64,000 bases of DNA from NCBI GenBank assembly GCA_035235625.1, contig CP141145.1, forward strand, positions 1,984,001-2,048,000, in the 5' to 3' direction. The stretch is from Saururus chinensis (lineage: Eukaryota > Streptophyta > Magnoliopsida > Piperales > Saururaceae). The translations under genes and the position numbers were made by a program. How positions within the stretch are numbered: the first letter of the stretch is position 1; every line of letters begins with the position of its first letter. Below the pieces are notes generated by a model. It had not been told where the DNA came from. It saw only the letters and a list, made by a program, of their open reading frames with translations, and did no database searches. This document shows positions 34,991-45,376 of the stretch, piece by piece.

Positions 34991-36100
34991 AGCATTATCA
35001 CTTGAGAAGAAGAGTATTGTTAAATTGGTTTAACATAATTTGGTTCAGTATCATTTTATACTTTAACTAAGTTTTTTTGGCCATTTAAGAAGAAGCTTAG
35101 TAATCATGTTTGAAGCCATGTGTCAATATAATTCTCCAAAGCCTTATGAACAATTTTACTTTCATTTAGAACACAATGGGACATGCCATATTTCAAAGAA
35201 AGATGATTTCTGGATTACAATTTTATTTTCTATCATAAATTGCACATTATAATTTAACTAGGTACAAATCTTCATAACTTTTCATATCCTTCTAACTACA
35301 ATGATTGCCAAGCAATTTTTGCTCTAGAGAGCTGCATATTCAAGTCGTTTGGTCATTGTTGAAGAAAATACAGAACTGATTATTGCACCCATGTCCAATC
35401 TCAGTATTACATATGAAGCAGGAATGAATAAAGGAGGGGAGTCACAAGGCCCCCATGAGCAGGTGAGAGGTGACACTGAAGCTAGAAGTTGGTAGTCGGG
35501 GAGAGGTGGGACCCGGCCGGACATGGACGTCAGACAGTGACAACGATGGAGCGAGACGAGGAAGGAGAGAGACATCAATGAGGATGATGCCATGAAGGGA
35601 AGAGAAGGGTCACAAATGGGGATTTAGAAGAGGAAGAGGACTACTCTCTTAGGCGGCGTAGGCATCAGAGCCACCACCAACACCTCTTCCGGATCTGGCG
35701 ATTGTGAGGGAGGGGGCGGGAGGGGGGCTATGGATAGGGGATCTGACTCTTCTCTCCCAGGCAGTGGCGTCGTGAGGGTCACAACTATCCAACTGTAGAT
35801 TGAGGAGGCGGAATCTCTCCCAGGCGGTGGTGGCATGAGAGCACCTCCTCCGGGGTGAAGGGGGATTTTTGGGGTGATTTAGGGGAGAAAGATTAAGAGG
35901 GGAGCCTTAGAGAGATCCATGGGTTAGAATGAAAACCAAAGTTGAACCATTTTGGTTTAAAGAAAAATTGTATAGAAACCCGGTCTAGTGACATTATGAG
36001 AGAGAGGATGTGGCTACTTTTTATTGGGCACTCTCACTTAGATCTGGTGAGAGTGCTTCACAGCCTATCCGAAGCCAAGTCTTCCATTCACTAGTCCAAG
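34991..36100. other. No gene recognised; G-rich patch
   Basis: 35620-35880 is GC-rich with two related phrases (CTTAGGCGGCGTAGGCATCAGAG and CCCAGGCGGTGGTGGCATGAGAG) in a ~190-bp spacing. No domain is recognised in any frame. The remainder is AT-rich. Confidence 0.4.
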
Positions 36101-36660
36101 GCTTTTCCCTCGGCTTCCTAGTTGTTGCATCAGTCTAAATTTCCACACCGCTACAGCTTAGTCATGCTCACCATGTTGACTCAACTAACTGTTTGTCCAT
36201 CCACTAGTTTTTTGTGTGTTTATATTTTTGGGTGCTACAACAAAGGATGTTCCTAATGCTTGAATGAAAGGAAAATATGAGATTGGCATAGAAAGAGCAT
36301 CGCTCAAGCAACAACTCGTTCCTGCTCCTCCACCTCCACAAGGAGAGGGCATGCGGTTCTCCTCAGTTTTTCTGCTCCGTTTTCTATGTTGTTCTACTTG
36401 GGAACAAGGCACTTTTGCTTCTTCCTGCGGAGACCTCCGACACATAGGCTACCTTTTTACCTTAAGGGTGATCCTGTCGCCAATCTTGATCCATATTATA
36501 ATTATGAGCTCAATTGTGATGGCAATCAGACATTCGTATCGTTGTTCTATTGGGCCAAATCAATTTCTTACGTAAATACAATCCACCTTGTCGATCCGGG
36601 ACTAAGAGTGATAATTGCAGTGGTTTACCTCTCTTTGTGTTTTGTAATAACTTAACTTTT
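36100..36660 (+). pseudogene. LRK10-like exon 1 fragment, plus-strand copy A
   Basis: A start codon at 36351 opens a signal-peptide-like sequence (M-R-F-S-S-V-F-L-L-R-F-L) followed by S-S-C-G-D-L. A frame change near 36450 leads into Y-L-K-G-D-P, Y-E-L-N-C-D-G-N-Q-T-F and I-H-L-V-D-P-G-L, the GUB_WAK pattern of LRK10L proteins. Another frame change follows, then N-N-C-S-G-L-P-L. Upstream 36100-36300 matches 37170-37360, so copies A and B are tandem duplicates with promoters. Sequence differs clearly from the intact gene at 27921, so it comes from another subfamily member. No kinase part is present. Confidence 0.8.
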
Positions 36661-36924
36661 TTAATGTACGAGAGATAAGACCAAATAATTATTTAAATCT
36701 TGTATTTATTAATATTTGAGTGAGTTTTTTATAATTTTATAATAAATAGTTTTTTATATTATTTTTGGCTGCATTCCAAAATCATATTTTGTTTTATAAT
36801 TTCAATTATGAGATGAATATGATTGGTTGGTTTTTCCAACTTCACATCCGCTGCGAAGCCAATTCAACCATGCCACCTGTGAAAACGTGTAAAAAACTGA
36901 CTGCACATTTTTCCAAGTAGCACG

Positions 36925-37165
36925 TTCTGGATAGCCACAGTTACGAGGTGGGTCATTTAACCTGAATGGAAATCGGATTTCTAGTCTATCCTACGGCATC
37001 TTCTTGCATTGCAGTTTTCATCATCGTTGTGAGAAGTCCCACAATCAGCCAAATTGGGCACCAACAAAGCGAATGCTCAGTGATCCAGCCATCTTGTGCA
37101 TTTCGGTATTTGCTCGGCTAGTTGTTTTTTCTCTTAGCAAAAGAATAGTCAGGGGTCCTCAGCAT
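36925..37165 (-). pseudogene. LRK10-like exon 1 start, minus-strand fragment
   Basis: Matches the complement of 30520-30780: the C-G-Y-P region, R-F-P-F-R-L-N motif, acidic linker, signal-peptide start (CAT block near 37094) and the GGGTCCTCAGCATA upstream block. Lies between plus-strand copies A and B in opposite orientation. It belongs to the same subfamily as the intact gene. Only about 55 codons remain. Confidence 0.8.
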
Positions 37166-37623
37166 ACATATTTTGCCTCGGCTTCCCTTCTCTCTAATTT
37201 TCCACACGGCTACAGCTGAAGTCATTATGCTTATCGTGTTGACTCAACACAAAAAGGATAGCCTAGCAACAAAGAGATTCTTTTTTAGTTTTTCTGTTTA
37301 TGTGTTTTTTTTGGTGCTACAATAAAAAATGTTCATCATGCTTGGAAGAAAGGAAAATATAAGATTGGCAAAGAAACAGCGTCATTCAAGCAAGAACTCG
37401 TTCCTACTCATCCACCTCCACATCGATAGGCCATGCAGTTTTTAGTTTTTCTGCTCCTCTTTCTCCTCCACAAGGACAAAGGCACTTTTGCTTCTTCCTG
37501 TAGAGACCTCCAAGACATAAGCCTATTTTTTTACCTTAAGGGTGATCCTGTCGCTGCTTTTAAGTTACCTCAACATTATTTTTATGAGGTCACTTGTGAT
37601 GGCAATCAGACATTCAAAACGTT

Positions 37624-38192
37624 GGAAGCATTCATATGGCCATTTAGTCCATAATTAGTGGTTGTTTGGGTGTTAAATATTTTAGAAACAAAAATAAAAT
37701 TTATTAGAGTTAATTTTAATAATTCACTACCAAATAAGAATTACGGTTGGTGGTGAAATTTTTTAGAATAGATTTAAATATCACATCAAATTTATTTTTA
37801 AAAATTTTAATTAATATAACTCTCTCCTGAACTTGGATATGCATGTTTTAGGTACTATTACGCTCCTAAATTCAATCACTATCAAATAAGATACCACATG
37901 GGTAGGTAATTTTAAACTTTTAAACTAGGCCCACCTATATGACATATTTCTCCAGGCTCAAATTGATATGAGGGGTAATAATTTAAAATAATATAACCTT
38001 TTATTTTGAAATGGTGGAATGGGAGCCGGAATCGACATAATCACTTGCTGAGGTGATTCAGTGATTCTGGCTAGAAATGGCCTACAATCAAACCTTCTTC
38101 TTCACCCAACCACGATTCAAGTTATTCCAGACGGAATTGGGGCAAAATCGCTGGAATATTAAACAAATTCAGAAGCCAAACGGCCCCTTAAT
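37624..38192. mobile_element. ~570-bp insertion in copy B, MITE-like
   Basis: Interrupts the exon where copy A is continuous. The right end reads CCAAACGGCCCCTTA, a terminal motif common in hAT-type and other plant MITEs. The left end has GGCCATTTAGTCC and TTGTTTGGGTG phrases but no clean inverted match. Non-coding. Confidence 0.5.
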
Positions 38193-38294
38193 GTCGACAA
38201 GTTCCTCGTCAAATCACTTGTTTACAAGAATGCTACCACCCACCTTGTTGATTTGGGCCTCAAGAACAATAATTGCACTTGTCTACCTCTCAAT

Positions 38295-38297
38295 AGA
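38295..38297. repeat. CACTA target-site duplication, left (AGA)
   Basis: AGA precedes CACTACAACAAAA; the same three bases follow the element at 42698-42700. A 3-bp duplication is the rule for CACTA elements. Confidence 0.85.
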
Positions 38298-38869
38298 CAC
38301 TACAACAAAATATATTATTAGCGACAGTTTTGAGCATCGCTAATAATGGTCTAAGTGTCGCTAATGACTATTAGTGACGTTTAAAAAGCGTCGATAATAG
38401 TAACGTCGCAACTGCTCATTAACGACGCTTAAGGAATAACGTTGCTAATAGGTAATATTACCATCATTTTATTTTTTTGTCGCTAATATTAATTTATTAG
38501 CGACGCTTAGAAAAGCATTGTTAATAAATACATTATTAGCGACATTTGTGGAACGTTTATTAGCGATGCTTAGAAAAGCATCGCTAATAAATACATTATT
38601 AGCTTACATTGATATATTATTAAAAAAAAACATTAGCAACGTTTTTTTATCTGCCTCTAAAAAGTTTTAGCGACGTTTTATAAAAAATGTCGCAATTAAA
38701 ATTTTAAAAATAGAAATTTAAGTAAGCATCGCTAAAAAAAGACATTATTAGCGACGCTATAAAGACCGTCGCTAATAATGTATTTTTATAAAAAATAAAA
38801 TAAAAATAGCTATTGGCAACACTTAAGAAACCGTCGCTAAAAGAAAATATAAAAAAAATAGTTAAATCA

Positions 38870-40250
38870 GTTGGGTCATTGAAGACCCACCGGCATGGGT
38901 CAGTGATGTAAGATCCTTGATCTTGAACCAGTTTAAATTCATTATGTTTAATTGCTTTTGTGTGATTTAATGTTAATTCTAATGTGTTCTGGACTATTTT
39001 CAAAATTTAAGTATTTTTCAAAGGTTTTAACCAAAACCAGCTTCACATTTATGGGTTTTAAGCGAATATGGGTCAATTGTGAATTTTTGGAATTTTTACG
39101 AATTTATCAAAAATTAGGGTTTGGCAGGACCCAGGCAAATTTGAAATTTTTGGCCCAAAACGTCCCGGACATCAAAGGAAGTTACTAAAAAAATTGTAGA
39201 ATTTTTTGGTCTTAATTAGAGCTCAAATAACCAAAATACCTACTTTTAGTTAAAAATCTTATTTATACCCCAAACGTTAGTGAAGTTTACCCCATTCATT
39301 TCTATAAAAGGAAAGGGGCTGAGCCATTTCCAACTTGGAAATAGGCTGTGCAAGGGTGTTAGGAGCCTAATCCCTAATTAGGTTCAAATAGGAAGTGATT
39401 AGAGGTATGTTCTTCCCTAATCCATGCTTAATCATTAGGGTTTTTCCTAATCATCTCTTAATCTATCTTCCGCCATTGATTAAATCCGATTTCAAACCAT
39501 TTAATCACTGTTTTACTCTTCTATTCCAAATCCTAACCTTCAAAATCTAGTTTTTATGCTTCCAAAGCTCTATATCTAGGGTTTGCTTTATGATTTTCAA
39601 AGTTAAATCGAGTTTAGATGTGTATTAACATAAAAATCATGCTTTTGAAAGGATTTGGACGCGATTGAAGGATTAATTCGACCCAAATTAAGTGGAGAGG
39701 TAATGGATCTTCAAATCTCAGCCTTGACAGAGAGGTTGAAGTTCGCCAGCGGCAGTTGTGTTCGACGCCCGTCAGCCCCAGGGATGCAGTGAGGCAGGCC
39801 GGAGGGTTTGGTCGGAGGCGGTGGCGGAGAAGAGTAGGGTGGAGGTGGGGTGGATGTTGTGTGGTGGGGCGGAGGCTCAGAAGTAAGAGGAAGGAGATGA
39901 GCGGACGGGTGGAGGGGAAGGAGTGGGGCGGGGGAAACCAAGGAGAGAGGGGGGGAGCAGTCGTCGGGGGCCTGGTCTCCAAGAGGCAGTCACCGGCAGG
40001 TGGTCGGTGAGATAGGAGAGGGGAACCGAGGAGAGAGGGAGGGGAGCGGCCGCCGGGGGGCGATCTCCGGGGGCCGGTGGTTGTCGGCATTGGTCAGCAG
40101 TCTAGGAGGGTGTGAGGGGAGATGGAGATTTATAGGAGTACACGGGCAAAATTCACCCGCACGAGGAATTTTTGCTTGCGGAGAAATTTCCCTGCGCGGG
40201 TGAAATTTTGCCAACGCATAGGATTTTGCAACGCTTCTTGTGGAAGCGTT
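38870..40250. other. Non-repetitive cargo inside the CACTA element
   Basis: Differs in composition from the rest of the element: an AT-rich promoter-like part with a TATAAAAGG phrase at about 39303, an AGGGTTT-rich part near 39430-39590, then a GC-rich part (39690-40250) with open frames on both strands (Pro/Ser-rich on minus). This is the order of a host promoter, leader and first exon, as in gene capture, but I recognise no protein. The frames may be chance in GC-rich DNA. Confidence 0.4.
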
Positions 40251-40254
40251 GCAC

Positions 40255-42190
40255 AAAGGGAAAGAGAGAGATAGGGAAAAGAGAGGAGAGCGAGGGAGGA
40301 GAGGGAGGAGGAGAGAGAAAGGAGGAGAGAGGGAGGGAGGATAGGGCAAAGAGGAGAGAGAGGGAGGGAGGAGAGAGAAAAGAGAAGAGAGAGAGGGAGG
40401 AGAGAGAAGAGAAAATAGAAGAGAGAGAGGGGGGGAGGAGAGAGAGAGGGAGGGAGGAGAGGAGAGAGAAAATAGAAGAGAGGGGGGACAAGAAAGAGAG
40501 GGAGGAGAGAAGGGAAGAGAGAGAAAAGAAGACTTCAAATTTTTTATTTTAATAAAAATAAAGCTATTAATGACACTCGAAAATGAGCGTCGCTAATAGT
40601 AATGTATTGGCGATGCTTGGGAATTAGCATTGCAATTACATATTCTATTAGTGACGCTCTTCTTCGAGCGTGGCTACAAGATTTAGGCTTTATTTTTTAA
40701 AAAATAAGATATTAGCACACTCGTAATGAAGTGTTGCTAAAAGTATAAGTATTTGCGATGCTAAATATGTAACATCGCTATGACTTAAACTATTAGCGAC
40801 GCTCTATACTGAGCGTCGCTAATAGGTTTGATTTTTTTTAAAAAAAATGATTGTTATTAGCGACGCTCGCTTATGAGCGACGCTAAAAGGTCAATTTTTT
40901 TTCAAAAAAAAAGCATAATATGTTTATAAAAATACAATCTCCTCTCCATCTCTCTCTCCTCTCCCTCTCTCTCCTCTCTCTCCCTCTCTCTCCACCCTCC
41001 CTCTCTCCTCTCTCTCTCTCCTCTCTCTATGTCCCGCCCTCTACCTCCCTCTCTCTCCTCTCTCCTCTCTCCTCCCTCTCTCTCTCCTCTCTCTCTCTTT
41101 CTCTCCCCCCTCTCTATATCCTCTCTATTTCTCTCTCTCTACATATTTTAAAATTAATATAATAAATTATAAGGTAATAGCGACACATAGGAATATGCGT
41201 TGCTATTACCTAAGGATATTAGCGACTTATATTCCTATACGTCGCTAATAATAAGAGTATTAGTACATTTTTTATTAATTTATTAATTTAATAAACTTTT
41301 AAATAAAAAATATAAAAAAATTAAAATTTTCTGTCTCCCTCTGTCTCCTCTTCTCTCTCTCTCTCTCTCTTCCCTCTCTCCCCCGCTCTCTCTTCTCTCT
41401 CTCTCCTCTTCTCTCTCTCCACCTCTCCTATATCCTCTCTATTTTTATCTCTCTACATATTTTGAAATTAATATAATAAATTATAAGGTAATAGCGGCGC
41501 ATAATATGGGTCGCTATTACCTAGGTTATTAGCGACATATAGGAATATGGGGAGTATTAGCGACATATATTACTATATGTCGCTAATACTTAGAGGTATT
41601 AGCGACGTATATTCCTTTACGTCGCTAATATATTTTTATTCATTTATTAATTTAATTAATTTTTTATAAAAAAATATAAAAAAAATTAAAATTAAAAATT
41701 TCCCTCTCTCTCTCACTCTATCTCTCTCCTCTCCTCTCTCTCCCTCCCCCTTTCCCTCTCTACTCTCTCTCTGCACCCTCTCTCTACCATCTCTCTCCCT
41801 CCCTCTCTCCTCACTCTCTCTCTACACACTCTCTCTCCTCACCTTCTCTGTACCCTCTCTCTCCCTCTCTTCCCTCTCTCCTCCATCTCACTCTTCCCCC
41901 TCTCTCTCCTCACTCACCCTCTCTCCCTCTCTCCTCACTCCCTCTCTCCTCACCCTCTCTCCACACACTCTCTCCTCACCCGCTCTCTCTACACTCTCTC
42001 CTCTCTCTCTTCCCTCTCTCTCCTCAGCCTCTCTCCTCCATCTCACTCTTCCATTTCTCTCTCTCACCTCCCCCCTCTCTCTACTCTCTCTCTCTTCGAT
42101 CCCCCTCTCTCTCCTGATCACCTTCTCTCTCTCGTCACTCTCACTCTCTCCTCACTCTGTCTCTCCAGTCTCCATGCACTCTCTCTTTTA
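40255..42190. repeat. Alternating GA and CT tracts with TTAGCGAC modules
   Basis: 40255-40530 is almost purely A/G on the plus strand; 40940-41140, 41330-41450 and 41700-42190 are almost purely C/T. Between them lie TTAGCGACG pairs with phrases such as ATAATAAATTATAAGGTAATAGC repeated near 41150 and 41480. Long Ser/Leu/Pro- and Arg/Glu-rich frames here are low-complexity by-products. Confidence 0.9.
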
Positions 42191-42700
42191 TTATAAATTA
42201 TATTTTAAAATTAATAAGAAAGTTTAAGAAATAAAATATATTATACATAAATAGTGAAAGTTTAATATATTATTAACACTACTTTTTATTGAAAATTTAA
42301 TATTTATTTATTATATATACAAATAGTAAAAATTGAATAACATATATTATATTTAGGAAGTTTATTATAAATTTTTTAATATTTATTTATTATTTATTAA
42401 ATAAATTTTTTAATAGTTATATCTTTTTTTATTTAAAAAATATATATTTTAGCGACGTTTGTCTAAAGCGTCGCAAATAGAGGAAGCATTAGCGACGCTT
42501 ATAATAAAGTGTTGCTAATATGATTAGTATTAGTGATGCTTTAAACTAACAGTCGCTAAATATGACTATTAGCGACGAATAAGAAAATTCATAGCTAATA
42601 GTTCTTTTTTTTTTTGCGACGCTATTTTATGTGTCACAAGTAGTTATTTTTAGCGACGCTTGGCTTTGCGTCGCTAATACTACATTTTGTTGTAGTGAGA

Positions 42701-43400
42701 CTGACATGGCTTTCAATGCTTAGAATTTATTCACTCTTTAGAATTTAGTGAAAATTTCTTATTAGTAAGAGAGAAGGGAAATTTTTCCAAACTAGGCTAC
42801 CATGTGTAAAATAATCCCAAAGTAGGCCATGGGTGCCATCGGGAAAAATCATTTTGGTATGACACCCATTCATTTTAGACCACACATGGGAAAGATCACA
42901 CTGTCTTCCAATTTCACCATGCGGAGTGGATTTGGTGTGAAAGAAGTTGCTTTCTCCCATTGCAAGAGGAAGATGGCCATTGCAAATGTATATAAAGTTC
43001 TCCTTGCCTCCAATTAGAAGAGGAAGCACACCCCCTCGAACATAAGTGAAGAGATGCACCCAAAAGAGGCAAACATCACCAGGCAACAGCAGATGCATCA
43101 TTCCACTCTATATCTTCTTCAATCAGTTTTTAAACAGTCGATCTCAAGGACGCCTAGCCCTGTTTGATTCCACCCAGACTTTAGGCCACCCTATCTACCA
43201 ACATAGTTGTGTGAAGGAGCAAGGGTGACTTTCATAAGTGTAGCCAGATAGTTATGAAGACCTCCACTTGCTTCAAAACAATGTTAGAAGTGAGTAAAAT
43301 AAGTCCACTAAACCCTTTCAAAGGTAGTTACAGTTTTGTATGTTAGCTTTGAAGGGTCTGTGGTATGCAATGTATTTATAGTTATTTATGTTGTAAATGA
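42701..43400. other. No gene recognised
   Basis: Flank right of the CACTA element. Frames at 42745-43101 (minus) and 42829-43017 (plus) overlap and have no recognised domain. The sequence looks unique in the window. Confidence 0.4.
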
Positions 43401-43429
43401 AGTGTATGATGTGTTTGCGATGATGGCTA

Positions 43430-43790
43430 TGTAGTTGCGATGGGGTTGCGATGGGATTGCGATGTACAAACAGGCAGGCATCACAATGTTATGGCACTAA
43501 TAGTACTGACAATGAAATGGGCATTACAATTTCATGGAAGGGACTATCGCAATTACAATGGCCAACCTAATTTGATTGCAGGGGCCATCACAATTGGAAT
43601 GGCAAACGTAAATACACTACAGTGGGCATCCCAATTACATTGCATGTGCATCGCAATTGGAGTGCGATGTACATTGCAACTGTCATTGCATCGCAATTGT
43701 CATTGCAATGTAAATCGCATTGGGCATCACAATTGCATTGCAACTGTCATCGCAATGTAAATTGCAATGGGCATCGTAACTGTAATGCCA
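43430..43790. repeat. ATTGCAATG/CATCGCAAT irregular repeat
   Basis: Dozens of short phrases such as CATCGCAATTG, CATTGCAATG and GGGCATCACAATT at irregular spacing over about 350 bases. The palindromic ATTGCAAT core occurs on both strands. The His/Cys-rich frames across it are artefacts of the repeat. Confidence 0.8.
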
Positions 43791-44319
43791 TGGCCAACGA
43801 TCCAACTCTAGCTACGGTTCCTGAAATCTAAAATCCTGGTTATAAATTATAATCGGTAAACTAGAAGTGGTGGAGTTTGAGTGCGAGAGTCATAATGTTC
43901 TTCTACGCACCACAGAACTTAAGTGTTCTGTTGTGCATGGGGCAAAACAAACCTAATCATATAACTAATTTGGATCGTGCTAACGTTGTCATGTTGTTAC
44001 TTGCCTACGTACGTATTGGACAACATCTATTATGTTATTCCAATACGATTAGATCTGAATGTAGTTCTGCCTAATGGCTAATACATGCATCAGGCAATAG
44101 AAAAACACATATGCGTCAAAATACGTATATCCGACTATTTAATCGGAGTTAGACGAAAATCTCACAAATCAGGGGAATCACACATCTCGCTCTACCACAG
44201 AGTAGAGCAAAACACAATAGAGCATATCATATCACATTAGATTATATAAAATCTCATCAGAGCATATCATATCAAAACAGAGCATTTCAAAGCAGATCAT
44301 AACACATCGGATTAGAGCA

Positions 44320-44321
<2 letters not shown>

Positions 44322-44373
<52 letters not shown>

Positions 44374-44395
44374 TTATATATATTTATTTATTTAT
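44322..44395. repeat. TA dinucleotide microsatellite
   Basis: About 20 TA units followed by interrupted TATTTATATA sequence, inside the truncated LTR. Confidence 0.95.
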
Positions 44396-44499
44396 TTCGC
44401 ACATGCATTCATATAATCATGTATTTAAACAGAAGGTTAGAAGTGCTTACTCCCCTAAACTTCTTCAAAACTAGCGGCATTCGGAGTTGCTCCTTCCTT

Positions 44500-45120
44500 C
44501 AAGGCATCCTCTCCTTTAGGTCCGAAGACGGCGGATGGAGCCTCCTCTTGCTCCAAAACATTTCTCTCATTCTGCCCAAAGACAATAGACACACACTCCC
44601 CTTTCCTAGGGCTCTTCTCACTTTTTATGGCCAAAGGCGACATACAGAACCTCCCCTTACTTGGAGACGTATTTCACTTTGCATGTTCGAAAGTGGTGGA
44701 CATAACCTTACCTACAGATGCTTCTCACTTCCCGTGCATCTAGGCAGCGAACAGAACCTCCCCTTACCCAGAGACACTTTCCTCTGATCATGTCTATAGA
44801 CAACGGATAGAACTTCCCCTTACCCATAGACACTTCCCTCTCATCGCGTCTGTAGATGATGGACATGACCCCCCTTACCTGAAGACACTCCTTCCCACAC
44901 ATGTATGGGGTCGATAGAACTTCCCCTTACCTAGAAACGTTCCTCTCTCTACGCGCCTGAAGGCGGTGGACAAAACCTCCCTTGACCAAGAGACATGTTT
45001 CTCCCTCAACGCCTCCTAGCCACACTGCGTGGCCCATCGGTGAAGGACGGAGCCTTCCCTTACTCCTAGCCACTTCTTTCTGTGCAATCTGATGGCGGAG
45101 GACAGAACCACCTCTCATCT
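44500..45120. repeat. Expanded ~57-bp tandem repeat in LTR
   Basis: About ten diverged units with the CAGAACCTCCCCTTACC block recurring at roughly 57-base steps (for example 44646, 44753, 44810). Same repeat as at 1440-1620 (about three units) and 6190-6560 (about six). Confidence 0.85.
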
Positions 45121-45131
45121 CGGGCCACATC

Positions 45132-45376
45132 TGTAATGCCCAAGCCCAAAAACTGACCCGAGCCGGGGGTCCACATGGGATAACCCGCCCCCGGGCTGTC
45201 CCAAAAATGATTAAAAACAAAATTGACCACGAGTGGCGGAATTCTAAGTGCGTGAGTCTTCCCGTTCTTCTACACACTTCAAAACTTTAGCACTCTGTTA
45301 CGCGTAGGCCAGAACAAACCTAATTATATAACTAATTCGGATCAGGCCAACATTGCCTTGCCGTTAGTTGCCTATG
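45132..45376 (-). mobile_element. Fourth copy of the 2-kb-type LTR, first part
   Basis: Starts TGTAATGCCCAAGCCC and matches the beginning of the LTR at 559. It is cut at GTTGCCTATG by the Athila-like element and continues at 57104-57390 (ACGTATCAAATAACATC…). It lies directly against the third copy, as an LTR inserted into, or recombined with, another. Confidence 0.75.
45372..45376. repeat. Target-site duplication of the Athila-like element, left
   Basis: CTATG here and CTACG at 57099-57103 flank the element; one mismatch, as expected after some ageing. Joining the two flanks restores the uninterrupted LTR sequence seen in sister copies near 790. Confidence 0.75.

Larger units (their letters stand above)
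37170..38297 (+). pseudogene. LRK10-like exon 1 fragment, plus-strand copy B, split by two insertions
   Basis: The start codon at 37433 opens a signal peptide (M-Q-F-L-V-F-L-L-L-F-L-L), then F-A-S-S-C-R-D-L, Y-L-K-G-D-P and Y-E-V-T-C-D-G-N-Q-T-F. Homology to copy A is interrupted at about 37622 and resumes at about 38193 (V-Y-K-N-A-T-T-H-L-V-D-L-G-L-K-N-N-N-C) before being cut by the CACTA element at 38298. Here the frame is better kept than in copy A. It is a truncated gene with no kinase domain. Confidence 0.8.
38298..42697. mobile_element. Non-autonomous CACTA (En/Spm) transposon, 4.4 kb, complete ends
   Basis: Begins CACTACAACAAAA and ends TTTTGTTGTAGTG, perfect 13-bp inverted ends, with AGA duplicated on both sides. 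The first ~550 and the last ~300 bases are crowded with TTAGCGACGCTT-like motifs in both orientations, the kind of subterminal repeats bound by CACTA transposases. No transposase (TNPD/TNPA-like) frame is present, so it depends on a partner. The middle holds a single-copy-looking AT-rich piece (38870-39610), a GC-rich piece (39690-40250), a GA-rich tract (40255-40530) and CT-rich tracts (40940-41140, 41330-41450, 41700-42190) separated by more TTAGCGAC blocks. Confidence 0.92.
43840..45131 (-). mobile_element. Third copy of the 2-kb-type LTR, truncated
   Basis: Aligns with 660-1620 of the first LTR in the same orientation (GAGTGCGAGAGTC, GTTCTGTTGTGC, AACCTAATC, CTCGCTCTA blocks). Its ~57-bp repeat is expanded to about ten units (44500-45120). 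It stops where another LTR end, TGTAATGCCC, begins at 45132. It holds a TA microsatellite. Confidence 0.75.

Noticed and set aside
39614-40552. Pro/Ser-rich and Arg/Glu-rich open frames on both strands
   Set aside because: GC-rich and GA-rich low-complexity DNA within the CACTA element; overlapping frames on both strands, no domain.
40920-42121. Ser/Leu/Pro-rich and Arg/Glu-rich open frames
   Set aside because: Direct translation of CT/GA tracts.
43440-43831. His/Cys/Asn-rich open frames
   Set aside because: Translation of the ATTGCAAT repeat.
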